DNA from: Rhodanobacter denitrificans
GTDB lineage: Bacteria; Pseudomonadota; Gammaproteobacteria; Xanthomonadales; Rhodanobacteraceae
Length of the DNA: 64,000 nucleotides
Direction of reading: 5' to 3'
Assembly: GCA_003241385.1 (NCBI GenBank)
Contig: QFPO01000013.1
Location: 20,142 to 84,141, forward strand
A model generated the notes under the pieces. The model did no database searches, was not told the DNA's origin, and saw only the letters and a list, made by a program, of their open reading frames with translations. Positions 24,833-34,375 of the stretch are shown here, piece after piece. The stretch's first letter is position 1; the number at the start of each line of letters is the position of its first letter. The translations under genes and the position numbers were made by a program.

Positions 24833-25117
24833 TTAGACCCCCGGCCGGTTCGGGTCGCGTGGCCCGGGCGCCTGCGGCTGGGCGCCCGCGCGCCGGGCGC
24901 GGGCGCGCTCGCGGATCGCCGCCAGCGCCTCGGGACCGAGCATCGCCGAGTCGGGCCGCGCACGCGAGGCCACGCGCTCGGCGGCGATCGAGAACACGAC
25001 GCCGAACAGGCCGATCGCGGTACTGAGGATGCCGAGGCCGAGCACGCCCGGGCTGTGTGTCGTCAGCGACACGCCCAGACCGACCACGATCAGGCCGAAC
25101 ATGATCCAGCGAACCAT
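24833..25117 (-). CDS. Small membrane protein of unknown function
   Basis: The 94-aa product has two predicted transmembrane helices ('WIMFGLIVVGLGVSLTT' and 'VLGLGILSTAIGLFGVVFSIAA') and a charged Arg/Pro-rich cytoplasmic tail. I do not recognise the family. The ATG at 25117 has a GGAGG site 6 bases upstream; the TTG at 25132 is less likely. It lies just upstream of the GlsB-like gene on the same strand with 105 bases between them. Confidence 0.7.
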   Translation of the reverse strand: MVRWIMFGLIVVGLGVSLTTHSPGVLGLGILSTAIGLFGVVFSIAAERVASRARPDSAMLGPEALAAIRERARARRAGAQPQAPGPRDPNRPGV

Positions 25118-25262
25118 CCGCACCTCCGCCAAGCCGGCCGCAACGGGACGATGACGCTAGCAGAACGGCGGCGCGATCGGCGATCCTCCGGTCGGCTGTT
25201 TGCGGCCGCGGGCCGCCGCGCTACCCTGCGGACGGGCACACCGCCCGGTCCGATCCGTCGCC

Positions 25263-25892
25263 ATGGAATCGATCTCGCACGTCGCGCTCGCCGCCGGTCT
25301 GGCCTGGGCCAGCGGCTTCCGTCTGTATGCGGCGGTTTTCGTGATCGGCCTGCTCGGCCGGTTCGACTACCTGGCGCTGCCGGCCTCGCTGCAGGTGCTC
25401 GAGCACGACTGGGTGCTCGGTGCCTCGGGCCTGATGCTGGTCGGCGAGTTTCTGGCCGACAAGGTGCCGGCCTTCGATTCGCTGTGGGACGCGCTGCACA
25501 CGTTCGTGCGCATTCCGGCCGGCGCATTCCTGGCCTGGGGCGCGATGGGCGACGCCGGGCCCGCGGCGCAGGTCGCCGCCGCGCTGCTCGGCGGCGTGAT
25601 CACCAGCGGCACGCACCTGTTCAAGAGCGGCGGACGCGCGGCGATCAACACCTCGCCGGAACCCTTCAGCAACTGGGGCGCGAGCCTCGGCGAGGACGGC
25701 CTCGTGCTCGGCGGCCTGTACCTGGCGATCGCGCATCCGGTGGTGTTCCTGGTCTTGCTGGCGGTGTTCCTGGCGCTGGTCGCCTGGCTGGTGCCGAAAC
25801 TGTGGCGCTTCGTCGGCCGCGTGCTGCGCCGTCTGCGCGGCCAACCGGTCAACGCTCGGAATGACCCGATTCGAAGTAGTCCCGACGCATGA
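25263..25892 (+). CDS. DUF4126 family membrane protein
   Basis: The 209-aa protein matches DUF4126, with 'ASGFRLYAAVFVIGLLGRF', 'LMLVGEFLADKVPAFDSLWD' and 'TSGTHLFKSGGRAAINTSPEPFSNW'. It has five or so hydrophobic segments and a basic C-terminal tail. The role of the family is unknown. Its 3' end overlaps the convergent LysR-type gene by 44 bases. Confidence 0.87.
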   Translation: MESISHVALAAGLAWASGFRLYAAVFVIGLLGRFDYLALPASLQVLEHDWVLGASGLMLVGEFLADKVPAFDSLWDALHTFVRIPAGAFLAWGAMGDAGPAAQVAAALLGGVITSGTHLFKSGGRAAINTSPEPFSNWGASLGEDGLVLGGLYLAIAHPVVFLVLLAVFLALVAWLVPKLWRFVGRVLRRLRGQPVNARNDPIRSSPDA

Positions 25893-26859
25893 ACAGGCCG
25901 GGCCGGATCAGATCCACGAACGCGCGCGCCTCGGCGCTCAGGTAGCGGCCTTTGCGGATCACGACGCCGTAGCTGCGCTGCGGAAAGTACTGGCGCAGGT
26001 TGCGCACGGCCAGACGGCCGCGGTCGTCGTCGGTGATGCAGATGCCGGTCACGATCGAGATGCCGAGCCCCATCGCGACGTACTGCTTGATGACCTCCCA
26101 GCCGCCGACCTCGATCGCGACGTGGAACGGCACCTTGCGCTGCTGGAAGATCAGATCGACTAGGCGATAGGTGGTCAGCCGCTTCGGCGGCAGGATCAGG
26201 CCGTACGGCGACAGGTCCTCCAGACGCACGTCGCTGCGCGAGGCCAGCGGATGGTCCGGCGCCATGATCAGCAGCGGATCGAAGTGGTAGATCGGCTCGT
26301 AGCTCAGATCGACCGGCACCTCGAGCATCGAGCCGACCGCGAAGTCGACCTGATCCGAACGCAGCAGGGCCAGGCCGTCACGACCGGTCACGTTGTGCAG
26401 GTGCAGGCGCACCTCCGGATGCGCGCTGCGATAACGCGCCACCATCGACGGCAGCAGGTACTGGATCGTCGAGGCGCCCGCGGCGATGTTGAGCTCACCG
26501 CCGGCCAGGCCCTGCAGGCGCGACCGGAACTCGCCGTCGAGCGCATCGAAGCCTTCGATCAACGGCTGCGCCAGCTCGTACAGCAGCTGCCCCTCGCGGC
26601 TCAGCGCGACGCGTCGCCGCCGCCGCTCGACCAGCACGACGCCGAGCTCCTGCTCGAGCGCGGCCAGCTGCAGGCTGACCGCGGGCTGCGACAGGAACAG
26701 CGCCTCGGCCGCGCGCGACAGCGTACCGAGCTTGGCGATCGTGCAGAACGCACGCAGCTGCTTGACCCGGCTGCCCTTGTAATAGAAGCGCGCGGACCCG
26801 GCCGCGCGCCGTTCGGGCGCTGTCGTTGGCACCGAATCAGGCCGTTTCGGATCGCTCAT
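25849..26859 (-). CDS. LysR family transcriptional regulator, CysB-like
   Basis: The 336-aa regulator has an N-terminal extension of ~30 residues, a LysR HTH ('LRAFCTIAKLGTLSRAAEALFLSQPAVSLQLAALE') and a periplasmic-binding-like effector domain ending in 'GISIVTGICITDDDRGRLAVRNLRQYFPQRSYGVVIRKG', resembling the CysB subgroup. CysB proteins sense O/N-acetylserine and drive sulfur genes; none is near. It is divergent from isocitrate lyase across 415 bases with an AT-rich, repeat-bearing promoter tract, so control of aceA is a reasonable alternative. The ATG at 26859 is preferred over 26913. Confidence 0.88.
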   Translation of the reverse strand: MSDPKRPDSVPTTAPERRAAGSARFYYKGSRVKQLRAFCTIAKLGTLSRAAEALFLSQPAVSLQLAALEQELGVVLVERRRRRVALSREGQLLYELAQPLIEGFDALDGEFRSRLQGLAGGELNIAAGASTIQYLLPSMVARYRSAHPEVRLHLHNVTGRDGLALLRSDQVDFAVGSMLEVPVDLSYEPIYHFDPLLIMAPDHPLASRSDVRLEDLSPYGLILPPKRLTTYRLVDLIFQQRKVPFHVAIEVGGWEVIKQYVAMGLGISIVTGICITDDDRGRLAVRNLRQYFPQRSYGVVIRKGRYLSAEARAFVDLIRPGLFMRRDYFESGHSER

Positions 26860-27274
26860 CGCCAATCCCTTCAATTGCTTGGCGCTTAATTTAACATTTC
26901 TGATGATCTGCATTTAAACATTTGCTTTGTAAATTTGCGGCGCCGCGACATAGTCTGGCCATCCCCAGCGGGAGTCGCGTCATCGTGGTGAGGCTGAGTT
27001 CGTCCGATCCGACCCAGGCGCCGCATACGGCCGGCCTGCCCGCGGACCTGCGCCGACGTGGCCATGCTCTGGCTGAACGCCGCTGTGGCCCGAACCCGCG
27101 CGGCAAGAACCGGTTCACGCGCGGCCCGGAATCCTCGTCCGTCTGGCCGAAACCTCATGCCGCGCCGCGGCACCGATCCGGCCGGAACGCGTCGACGTCG
27201 CGTGCCGTCCCGCCCGCTTTTCTCCACCCTGTTTCGGCTGAGACAGGCCCCACCCCCACCAGGAGCCCCTTCCG
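26860..27274. promoter_or_regulatory. Gene-free LysR/aceA intergenic region with AT-rich repeat tract
   Basis: Bases 26885-26935 are markedly AT-rich in an otherwise GC-rich region and carry two near-identical direct repeats, TTAACATTT (26891) and TAAACATTT (26915), 24 bases apart. This fits a LysR-type binding region for the divergent genes. A TAGTCT at 26951 is a possible rightward -10. The remaining ~300 bases to aceA show no supported ORF. An AGGAG site precedes the aceA start. Confidence 0.55.
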
Positions 27275-28579
<1,305 letters not shown>

Positions 28580-28588
28580 CGGTACCGA

Positions 28589-28618
28589 GGCGGACCGGCC
28601 GCCCCTGGCCGGTCCGCC
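28589..28618 (+). terminator. Stem-loop after aceA
   Basis: GGCGGACCGGCC and its exact reverse complement make a 12-bp stem with a 6-base loop, 9 bases after the aceA stop. There is no T-run, so it may act as a weak or Rho-assisted terminator. Confidence 0.5.
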
Positions 28619-28713
28619 GCGCGCGCGCCCACGGCATGCGCGCGGGGCCGCCGCTGCACTGGCGCGCGGCCTCCGGTAGGCTATGATCAGGGGTTTGGTA
28701 CGAACCACGCGGG

Positions 28714-29790
28714 GTGGTCATCGTGTCCTCAATGCCGTCGGTCTCGCAAGCGGGTGCCGAACCGTCCGCGGCGCGGACGCCCCCGCCTGCTCCCACGGCG
28801 CACCCGCGGCAGCTCTCCGCGGACGAACTGGACCTGTTCGTCCGTGTCGGCACGCCGCGCGACGCCGCCGGCGGCGACCTGATCTTCCATCGCGGCGAAC
28901 AGGGCCGCAGCATGTTCGTCGTGCAGACCGGTCAGGTACGCCTGCAGTTCGGCGACAGCGTCGTCGACAAGCTGATCGGTCCCGGCGAGTTCTTCGGAGA
29001 GCTGGCGCTGTTCATCGGCAACCATGCCCGCGTCGCCAATGCGATCGCGTCCGAGCCGACCCGGCTGTGGGTGGTCGGCCACGATACGTTCTCGGCCCTG
29101 CTCGACAGCGAGCCGCGCCTGCTGGCGCTGTTCATGCAGCGCTCGTTCGCTTACCTGGTCGCCAGCGAGCAGCAGCTGATCGCCAATCTGCGCCGGCGCA
29201 ACGAGGACCTGATGGTCACGCTCGACTCGCTGCGCCAGACCCAGACCCAGCTGACGACCGCGCAGCGCCTGGTCCAGACCGACGAGCTGACCGGCCTGTG
29301 CAACCGGCGCGGCCTGTCGATCTACCTGGACCAGCTGCAGCAGCGGCGCCTGCCCGATACCCTGCTCGGCCTGCTGCTGATCGACGTCGACCACTTCAAG
29401 CAGATCAACGACCGCTGCGGACACCTGATCGGCGACGCGGTGCTCAAGGCGATCGCCGACGCGTTGCGCGAGGCCGCCGCGGCCTGCGACATGCCGTGCC
29501 GCCTGGGCGGGGACGAGTTCGCGTTCCTGGCCCAGATCACCTCGCTGGACGAGCTGCGCGCCCGGGCCGACCGGATTGCGGCGTCGATCCGGGCGCTGCG
29601 CCTGCCGATCGGGGCCGAAACGCTGCGCATCGCGGTCAGCATCGGCGGCGGCCTGTGTCCGCCCGACGGCGGCTGGACGGCCTGGTACAGCGAGGCCGAT
29701 ACGGCCCTGTACGGCGTGAAGGGCAACGGCGGCGATGGTATAAACGTAAAGCATATGGACGCCGGCCGGGATTCTCCGGCATTCTGCTAG
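28714..29790 (+). CDS. Diguanylate cyclase with N-terminal cyclic-nucleotide-binding domain
   Basis: The ~358-aa protein joins a CRP-type cyclic-nucleotide-binding domain (about 35-150, phosphate-cassette-like 'GEFFGELALFIGNHARVAN' with Glu and Arg present) to a short helical linker and a GGDEF domain (about 190-350) with intact 'RLGGDEFAFL'. It should make cyclic-di-GMP under control of a bound nucleotide such as cAMP or cGMP. Starts at 28714 (GTG), 28723 (GTG) and 28732 (ATG) are all possible; GGGG at 28711 favours 28723. A TATGAT -10-like box is at 28682. The next gene encodes a nucleotide cyclase. Confidence 0.88.
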   Translation: MVIVSSMPSVSQAGAEPSAARTPPPAPTAHPRQLSADELDLFVRVGTPRDAAGGDLIFHRGEQGRSMFVVQTGQVRLQFGDSVVDKLIGPGEFFGELALFIGNHARVANAIASEPTRLWVVGHDTFSALLDSEPRLLALFMQRSFAYLVASEQQLIANLRRRNEDLMVTLDSLRQTQTQLTTAQRLVQTDELTGLCNRRGLSIYLDQLQQRRLPDTLLGLLLIDVDHFKQINDRCGHLIGDAVLKAIADALREAAAACDMPCRLGGDEFAFLAQITSLDELRARADRIAASIRALRLPIGAETLRIAVSIGGGLCPPDGGWTAWYSEADTALYGVKGNGGDGINVKHMDAGRDSPAFC

Positions 29791-29992
29791 GTAGGAACGC
29801 CCCGTCCACCGTCGGTCGGAGCGGATTCGAGATCACCAGCGGAACGGCACCGACACGATCGTCGGTTTCGAAGAACAAGCGCATCCGAGCATGGCGCCGG
29901 AGGCGCACCTAGATCGACCGGACGACGTATCCGGTCCACCAGGTGCGAGATCCCCAGGGATTTCGCCTGTAGCCAGGGAGTGTCGTCGCTTC

Positions 29993-32638
29993 ATGGAAGC
30001 CACCGCCCAGTCATTGCCCGATCCGGCGCGCGATCGCGCCAAGCCGTTGCTGCGCACCCTGGTGCTGTGCGACCTGGTCGATTCGACCGCCCTGGTCCAC
30101 AAGCTCGGCGATCTGGCCGCCACCCATCTGATCCGCCGTCACGACCGCTTCGCGCGCGCGCTGCTGCAGGTCCACGACGGCCACGAGATCGACAAGACCG
30201 ACGGCTTCCTGCTGATGTTCGACCGGCCGATCCAGGCCGTCGCGTTCGCGCTGGACTATCAGCGCAACCTGCACCAGTTCAACCTGCAGGAAGGCAGCGA
30301 GCTCAAGGCGCGGGTCGGCATCCATGTCGGCGACGTGCTGCTGTGGGACAACGGCGAGGAGGAAATCGCCAAGGGCGCCAAGCCGGTCGACATCGAGGGG
30401 CTGGCCAAGCCGGTCACCTCGCGCCTGGCCTCGCTGGCGCGGCCCGGACAGATCCTGCTCTCGGGCATCACCTGGTCGCTGGCGCATCGCGCCCAGGGCG
30501 AGCTGACCGAGCCGGTCGACAAGATCCGCTGGCGCGCGCACGGCCGCTATCGCTTCAAAGGCGTGCCCGAGCCGATCCCGGTGTTCGAGGTCGGCGAGGA
30601 GGGTCTGGCGCCGTTCAAGACGCCGCCGTGGTCCGGCAAGGCGCACCGCGAGGTGCCGTTCTGGCGGCGCCCCTCGGTGCTGGTGTTCGAGGCGCTGCTG
30701 ATCGCTCTGGCGATCATCGTGCCGGTCTACATGATGCTGCGCTCGCCGCCGGCGATCGCGTTCGCGAGCCGCGACTGGGTCGTCGTCGGCGACTTCCAGA
30801 ACCACACCGATCAGGCGATCTTCGACGACTCGCTGCAGGTCGCGTTCCGGATCGGCCTGGAGCAGTCGCGCTACGTCAACATCCTCTCCGACCTCAAGGT
30901 GCGCGACACCGTCATGCGCATGAAGCGCGATCCGACCGCGACGCCGATCGACCGCGCGATCGGCTCGGAGGTCGCGCTGCGCGACGGCGCGCGCGCACTG
31001 ATCCTGCCGAGCATCGCCGAAATCGGCGGCCGCGTCCGCGTGACCGCCGAGGTCGTGGACCCCAAGACGCAGACCACCGTCTACTCCGAATCGGCCGACG
31101 GCGTCGGTGCCGACTCGGTGCTGCCGTCGGTCGACAAGGTCAACCGCCAGCTGCGCGAGCGGCTCGGCGAGGCCGTCGCGGTGATCTCGACCGACACCAA
31201 ACCGCTCGAGAAGGCCACCACCTCGAACCTCGACGCGCTGCGCGCCTACTCGCTCGCGGTCGCCGAGGACAGCAAGGGCAACACCAAGGAGGCGATCCCG
31301 CTGTTCCGCCAGGCCGTCGCGCTGGATGCCGATTTCGCACTGGCCCGCGTCGGCCTCGGCCGCACCCTGCTGCTGACCGGATCGGGTGACGCCAGCGAGA
31401 TCACGCGCGAGCTCGAACAGGCGGTCAACATGGTCGATCGTCTGTCCACGCGCGACGCGCTCTATGCGCAGGCATGGCTCGCCAACAATGCGACGCCGCG
31501 GCTCGCGCTCGAGAAATGGCAGCTGATGGAACAGCTGTACCCGGACTCGACGCCGGCCAGCGGCGGCCTGGGCTACTTCTCGTGGCAGGCCGCCAACAAT
31601 TTCCGCGAGGCGATCCGCGCGATCGAGAAGATCGCGATCGCGACCAATCCGCGCCGCGGCATGGCCGACTATCTGCTGGCCACGCTCTATCTCGGACAGG
31701 AACGCTTCGCCGATGCCGATGCGCGGTTCAAGGACGCTGAGGCCAACGGATTCAGCTCGCGCAATCTGTTCTACGCGCATCTGTTCGCGGCGCAGCGCCG
31801 CTTCGATCAGGCCGACGCACTGCTGACCAACGGCAAGTCCACCGGCATCGCGACCAGCGACGCCGACGTCTGGTACACGCGCGTCGCGCTCGCACTCGAC
31901 CGCGGCCGCTGGAACGACGCGCTGGGCCTGCTCGAGCAGGCCCAGGCCGAAACGCGCACGCTGCGCGGCGGCCGCCACTACGAGCTGCAGACGCTCGAGC
32001 AGATCATGAAGACGCGCAGCGCGCCGGCCGCCGAGAGCAAGGCCGCACTGGCCGCATACCTCAAGCAGATCGACGGATCGACGCTGCAGGCGCCGCATCG
32101 CCAGTTCAATCTGCTGATGGTGGCGTATCTGGCGGCGAGGCTCGACGACGTCGAACTCGCGCAGCGCGCGCTGTCCGCGGCCGCGGCGTTCAGCCGCAAG
32201 GGCGACTACCCGTATCTGTCGAGCCTGCTGACCGTCGTCGAAGCCGAGCTGCTGCGCGCACAGGGCAAGCCGCGCGAGGCGATCGCCCAGCTCGAGCCGT
32301 ACATGGACGGACGCGAGTTCTACTTCAGCCATCAGGTCCTGCTCGACGCCTACCGCGCCGCCGGCCAGGACGCCGCCGCGCTGAAGCAGGCGCACTGGCT
32401 CGCCGAGCACCGCGGCCGCGCTTACGCCGAACAGTTCGGGCAGCTCGCGCTGATCCCGTTCAATGTGATGCTGTCGGATCTGGCCTGGCTCGAGGCGTCG
32501 ACGCTGTCGGCGCGGATCGGCAATGCCGAGGACGCCGCCGAGGCGCGGTCGCGCCTGCTGGCGGCCTGGCCGGATGCGATGTCGCTGGGCTTCGTGCGTC
32601 AGCGGCTGGCGCCGGACGCGCCGGTCGCCAAACGCTGA
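29993..32638 (+). CDS. Class III nucleotide cyclase-TPR membrane protein (putative peptide modification system cyclase)
   Basis: The 881-aa protein has a cytoplasmic class III cyclase domain at residues about 15-175: 'LCDLVDST' with metal-binding Asp27, and 'DKTDGFLLMF' with the second Asp70. A transmembrane helix follows at about 229-248. The remainder is exported: a TolB-like lobe, then TPR repeats from about 410 ('DALRAYSLAVAEDSKGNTKEAIPLFRQAVALD'). It resembles the cyclase that NCBI/TIGRFAM models place in a putative peptide modification system of Xanthomonadales. The neighbours, a leader-type peptide and a SagB-type dehydrogenase, agree. The substrate lysine position differs from standard cyclases (K68 sits two residues before Asp70), so the nucleotide used is uncertain. 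ATG 29993 is preferred over 29891. Confidence 0.87.
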   Translation: MEATAQSLPDPARDRAKPLLRTLVLCDLVDSTALVHKLGDLAATHLIRRHDRFARALLQVHDGHEIDKTDGFLLMFDRPIQAVAFALDYQRNLHQFNLQEGSELKARVGIHVGDVLLWDNGEEEIAKGAKPVDIEGLAKPVTSRLASLARPGQILLSGITWSLAHRAQGELTEPVDKIRWRAHGRYRFKGVPEPIPVFEVGEEGLAPFKTPPWSGKAHREVPFWRRPSVLVFEALLIALAIIVPVYMMLRSPPAIAFASRDWVVVGDFQNHTDQAIFDDSLQVAFRIGLEQSRYVNILSDLKVRDTVMRMKRDPTATPIDRAIGSEVALRDGARALILPSIAEIGGRVRVTAEVVDPKTQTTVYSESADGVGADSVLPSVDKVNRQLRERLGEAVAVISTDTKPLEKATTSNLDALRAYSLAVAEDSKGNTKEAIPLFRQAVALDADFALARVGLGRTLLLTGSGDASEITRELEQAVNMVDRLSTRDALYAQAWLANNATPRLALEKWQLMEQLYPDSTPASGGLGYFSWQAANNFREAIRAIEKIAIATNPRRGMADYLLATLYLGQERFADADARFKDAEANGFSSRNLFYAHLFAAQRRFDQADALLTNGKSTGIATSDADVWYTRVALALDRGRWNDALGLLEQAQAETRTLRGGRHYELQTLEQIMKTRSAPAAESKAALAAYLKQIDGSTLQAPHRQFNLLMVAYLAARLDDVELAQRALSAAAAFSRKGDYPYLSSLLTVVEAELLRAQGKPREAIAQLEPYMDGREFYFSHQVLLDAYRAAGQDAAALKQAHWLAEHRGRAYAEQFGQLALIPFNVMLSDLAWLEASTLSARIGNAEDAAEARSRLLAAWPDAMSLGFVRQRLAPDAPVAKR

Positions 32639-32686
32639 TCGCGGAGGCGACGCGCGCGGATCGCGCCGCCGACCGGCGTCGGTCGC

Positions 32687-32968
32687 TCAGCTCGACCCGA
32701 GCTTCACCCACGGCACGTTCATCGCCATCGTCACATTGACGGCGTCCTCGCGCTGCTTCTGCATCAGTTCGCTCAGCGCCGTCTTCGGCGGCAGCGACTT
32801 GGGCTTGAGGCACGCGGCCGGCAGCTGGTTGATCAGCTCGACCGGAATGCCCAGCTCCTGCAGCGCCTCGGCAGGCGCCGACTCGAACCGGGCCCGAAAG
32901 GCGTCGTCGGACGAAATCCGCTGAAGCAGGCTCTCAGCCTGCGAGGAAGTCAAAAGACCGTCGCTCAT
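32687..32968 (-). CDS. NHLP-leader RiPP precursor-like peptide
   Basis: This 93-aa protein has an acidic, helical leader of nitrile-hydratase/Nif11-like type (about 5-45: 'SSQAESLLQRISSDDAFRARF' ending in an A-L-Q-E-L-G-I-P motif). A linker 'PAACLKPKSLPP' and a C-terminal segment rich in Val/Met/Thr/Asn ending 'NVPWVKLGSS' follow. I recognise it as the putative modified peptide of the cyclase/dehydrogenase system around it. The core probably lies in the last ~20-45 residues. The only Cys is residue 49. GGGGAA precedes the ATG at 32968. It is convergent with the cyclase gene (48 bases between) and divergent from the dehydrogenase. No product is known to me. Confidence 0.85.
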   Translation of the reverse strand: MSDGLLTSSQAESLLQRISSDDAFRARFESAPAEALQELGIPVELINQLPAACLKPKSLPPKTALSELMQKQREDAVNVTMAMNVPWVKLGSS

Positions 32969-33149
32969 TGGTATTCCCCTGAATTGCGGCTGCCATCATA
33001 GCGTTGGCCTTGCGGACTTGCCATCGCGCCGACCCGTCCACGCAACGCGGTCCGCCGGTCGCCGGACCCGCTCCGGTGCACCGCGCAGGAGCTCCCGCCT
33101 GCGCCACTACAATGGCGGCCCTCTCCGTTTTCGCCACAGGAATCGCGCC
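32969..33149. promoter_or_regulatory. Divergent promoter region of precursor peptide and dehydrogenase genes
   Basis: The 181 bases hold a leftward TATGAT -10-like box (33000-32995) 26 bases before the precursor start and a rightward TACAAT (33108-33113) 36 bases before the dehydrogenase start, each 5/6 to consensus. Matching -35 boxes are weak, so an accessory activator is possible. No large palindrome is seen. Confidence 0.45.
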
Positions 33150-34316
33150 ATGCGTCTACGTCGCTGCCAGTTTCTGATGCTGGAGCTGCGCGAACGCCTC
33201 AGCGTGGATCTGGAGCTCCTGCTCGCCGACGAGCCGCGTCTGGCGTTCCAGGTGCAGTGGGTCGCATTGGCGGCCCATCTGGAGCGTCCGGTGATGCTCG
33301 ATGCACAGGAGATCGCCATGCTCGAACGGCTGTCGGCGAGCGAGTGGATCACCGCCGAGGACGCCGGCACCGATCGCGACGACGCGGCGCTCGCGCGGCT
33401 GCGCGAGAAGGGCCTGGTGTTCGAGGCGTCCGAACCGAGTGCGGCGCGGGACGCCGATACACGGCTGCGCGACTGCCATTGGCACGGTCTGGCCGCGGTC
33501 GCGCACCGGCACCTGCGCTGGTCCGGCGTCGACAGCATCGCCGAGCAGCAGCGCTTCGCCGAGCTGTTCCAGGGACAGCCGATGGCACATCTGCAGCCGC
33601 CGCCGTCACCGGTCTTCGAACGCGGCTCGCCGCAGCAGCGCATCGCGCTGCCGAGGCAGACCGACTCGCCGCTGCTCGACCTGCTGATGCGCCGAGCGAC
33701 CTGCCGCAACTTCGATCAGGGCGGTCCGCTGCCGAACGCCGACTTCGCATTCGTGCTCGACGCGACGTTCCGCGCGCTGGCGCAGGTCGACGTCACCGGC
33801 GTGAGCGTGCTCAAGAAGGGAACGGCCTCGGCCGGCGGACTGCATCCGACCGAGGCCTATCTGCTGATCCAGCACGTCGAGGGCGTCGCGCCAGGCCTCT
33901 ACCACTACCACGTGCTCGATCATGCGCTCGAGCCGCAGCAGCCGCTCGACGCGGCCGATGTGCGCCGCTTGGCCTCGCGCCTGCTCGCGGTGCAGGAGTA
34001 TCTCGCCGACGCGCCGGCGATCGTCGTCTACGTCAGCCGTTTCGAGCGCAATTTCTGGAAGTACCGTCAGCACGCCAAGGCCTATCGCGCCGCGATCCTC
34101 GACGTCGGCCATCTGTCGCAGACGCTGTATCTGGCCGCGACCGAGCGCGGGCTCGGTGCGTTCTTCACGGCTGCGGTCAACGAGGCCGACATCGAGCAGG
34201 CGTTCGGGCTCGACCCGATGCAGCAAGGCGTGATCGGCGTGGGCGGTTTCGGTCGGCGCAGCGCGACACGGCGCGAGATCGAGTTCGACCCGCTGCACGC
34301 GGTCTGGCCGGACTGA
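33150..34316 (+). CDS. SagB/ThcOx-type putative peptide maturation dehydrogenase
   Basis: The 388-aa protein has an N-terminal winged-helix-like peptide-recognition region (about 1-150) and a C-terminal FMN nitroreductase domain (about 170-380). 'LMRRATCRNFD' opens the FMN domain, 'KGTASAGGLHPTEAYLLIQ' is the SagB-type FMN loop, and 'KAYRAAILDVGHLSQTLYLAATERGLGAFFTAAV' gives the dimer helix. SagB enzymes oxidise azolines to azoles in RiPPs, but no YcaO cyclodehydratase is in the window, so the reaction here may differ. AGGAA precedes the ATG. It should act in the cytoplasm on the precursor encoded divergently. Confidence 0.87.
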   Translation: MRLRRCQFLMLELRERLSVDLELLLADEPRLAFQVQWVALAAHLERPVMLDAQEIAMLERLSASEWITAEDAGTDRDDAALARLREKGLVFEASEPSAARDADTRLRDCHWHGLAAVAHRHLRWSGVDSIAEQQRFAELFQGQPMAHLQPPPSPVFERGSPQQRIALPRQTDSPLLDLLMRRATCRNFDQGGPLPNADFAFVLDATFRALAQVDVTGVSVLKKGTASAGGLHPTEAYLLIQHVEGVAPGLYHYHVLDHALEPQQPLDAADVRRLASRLLAVQEYLADAPAIVVYVSRFERNFWKYRQHAKAYRAAILDVGHLSQTLYLAATERGLGAFFTAAVNEADIEQAFGLDPMQQGVIGVGGFGRRSATRREIEFDPLHAVWPD

Positions 34317-34342
34317 CAGCCCGCGGCGGTCCGCGCGGGCTG
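34317..34342. terminator. Stem-loop between convergent dehydrogenase and kinase genes
   Basis: CAGCCCGCG and CGCGGGCTG form a 9-bp perfect stem with an 8-base loop directly after the dehydrogenase stop. It sits in the 59-base gap to the convergent kinase gene and lacks a T-run. Confidence 0.45.
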
Positions 34343-34375
34343 CGGTGTCGACTCGCCGCGGCATCGCGCCCCGCG

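Noticed and set aside
30011..32410. 799-codon minus-strand open frame opposite the cyclase
   Set aside because: Antisense shadow; the plus strand shows cyclase, TM and TPR features.
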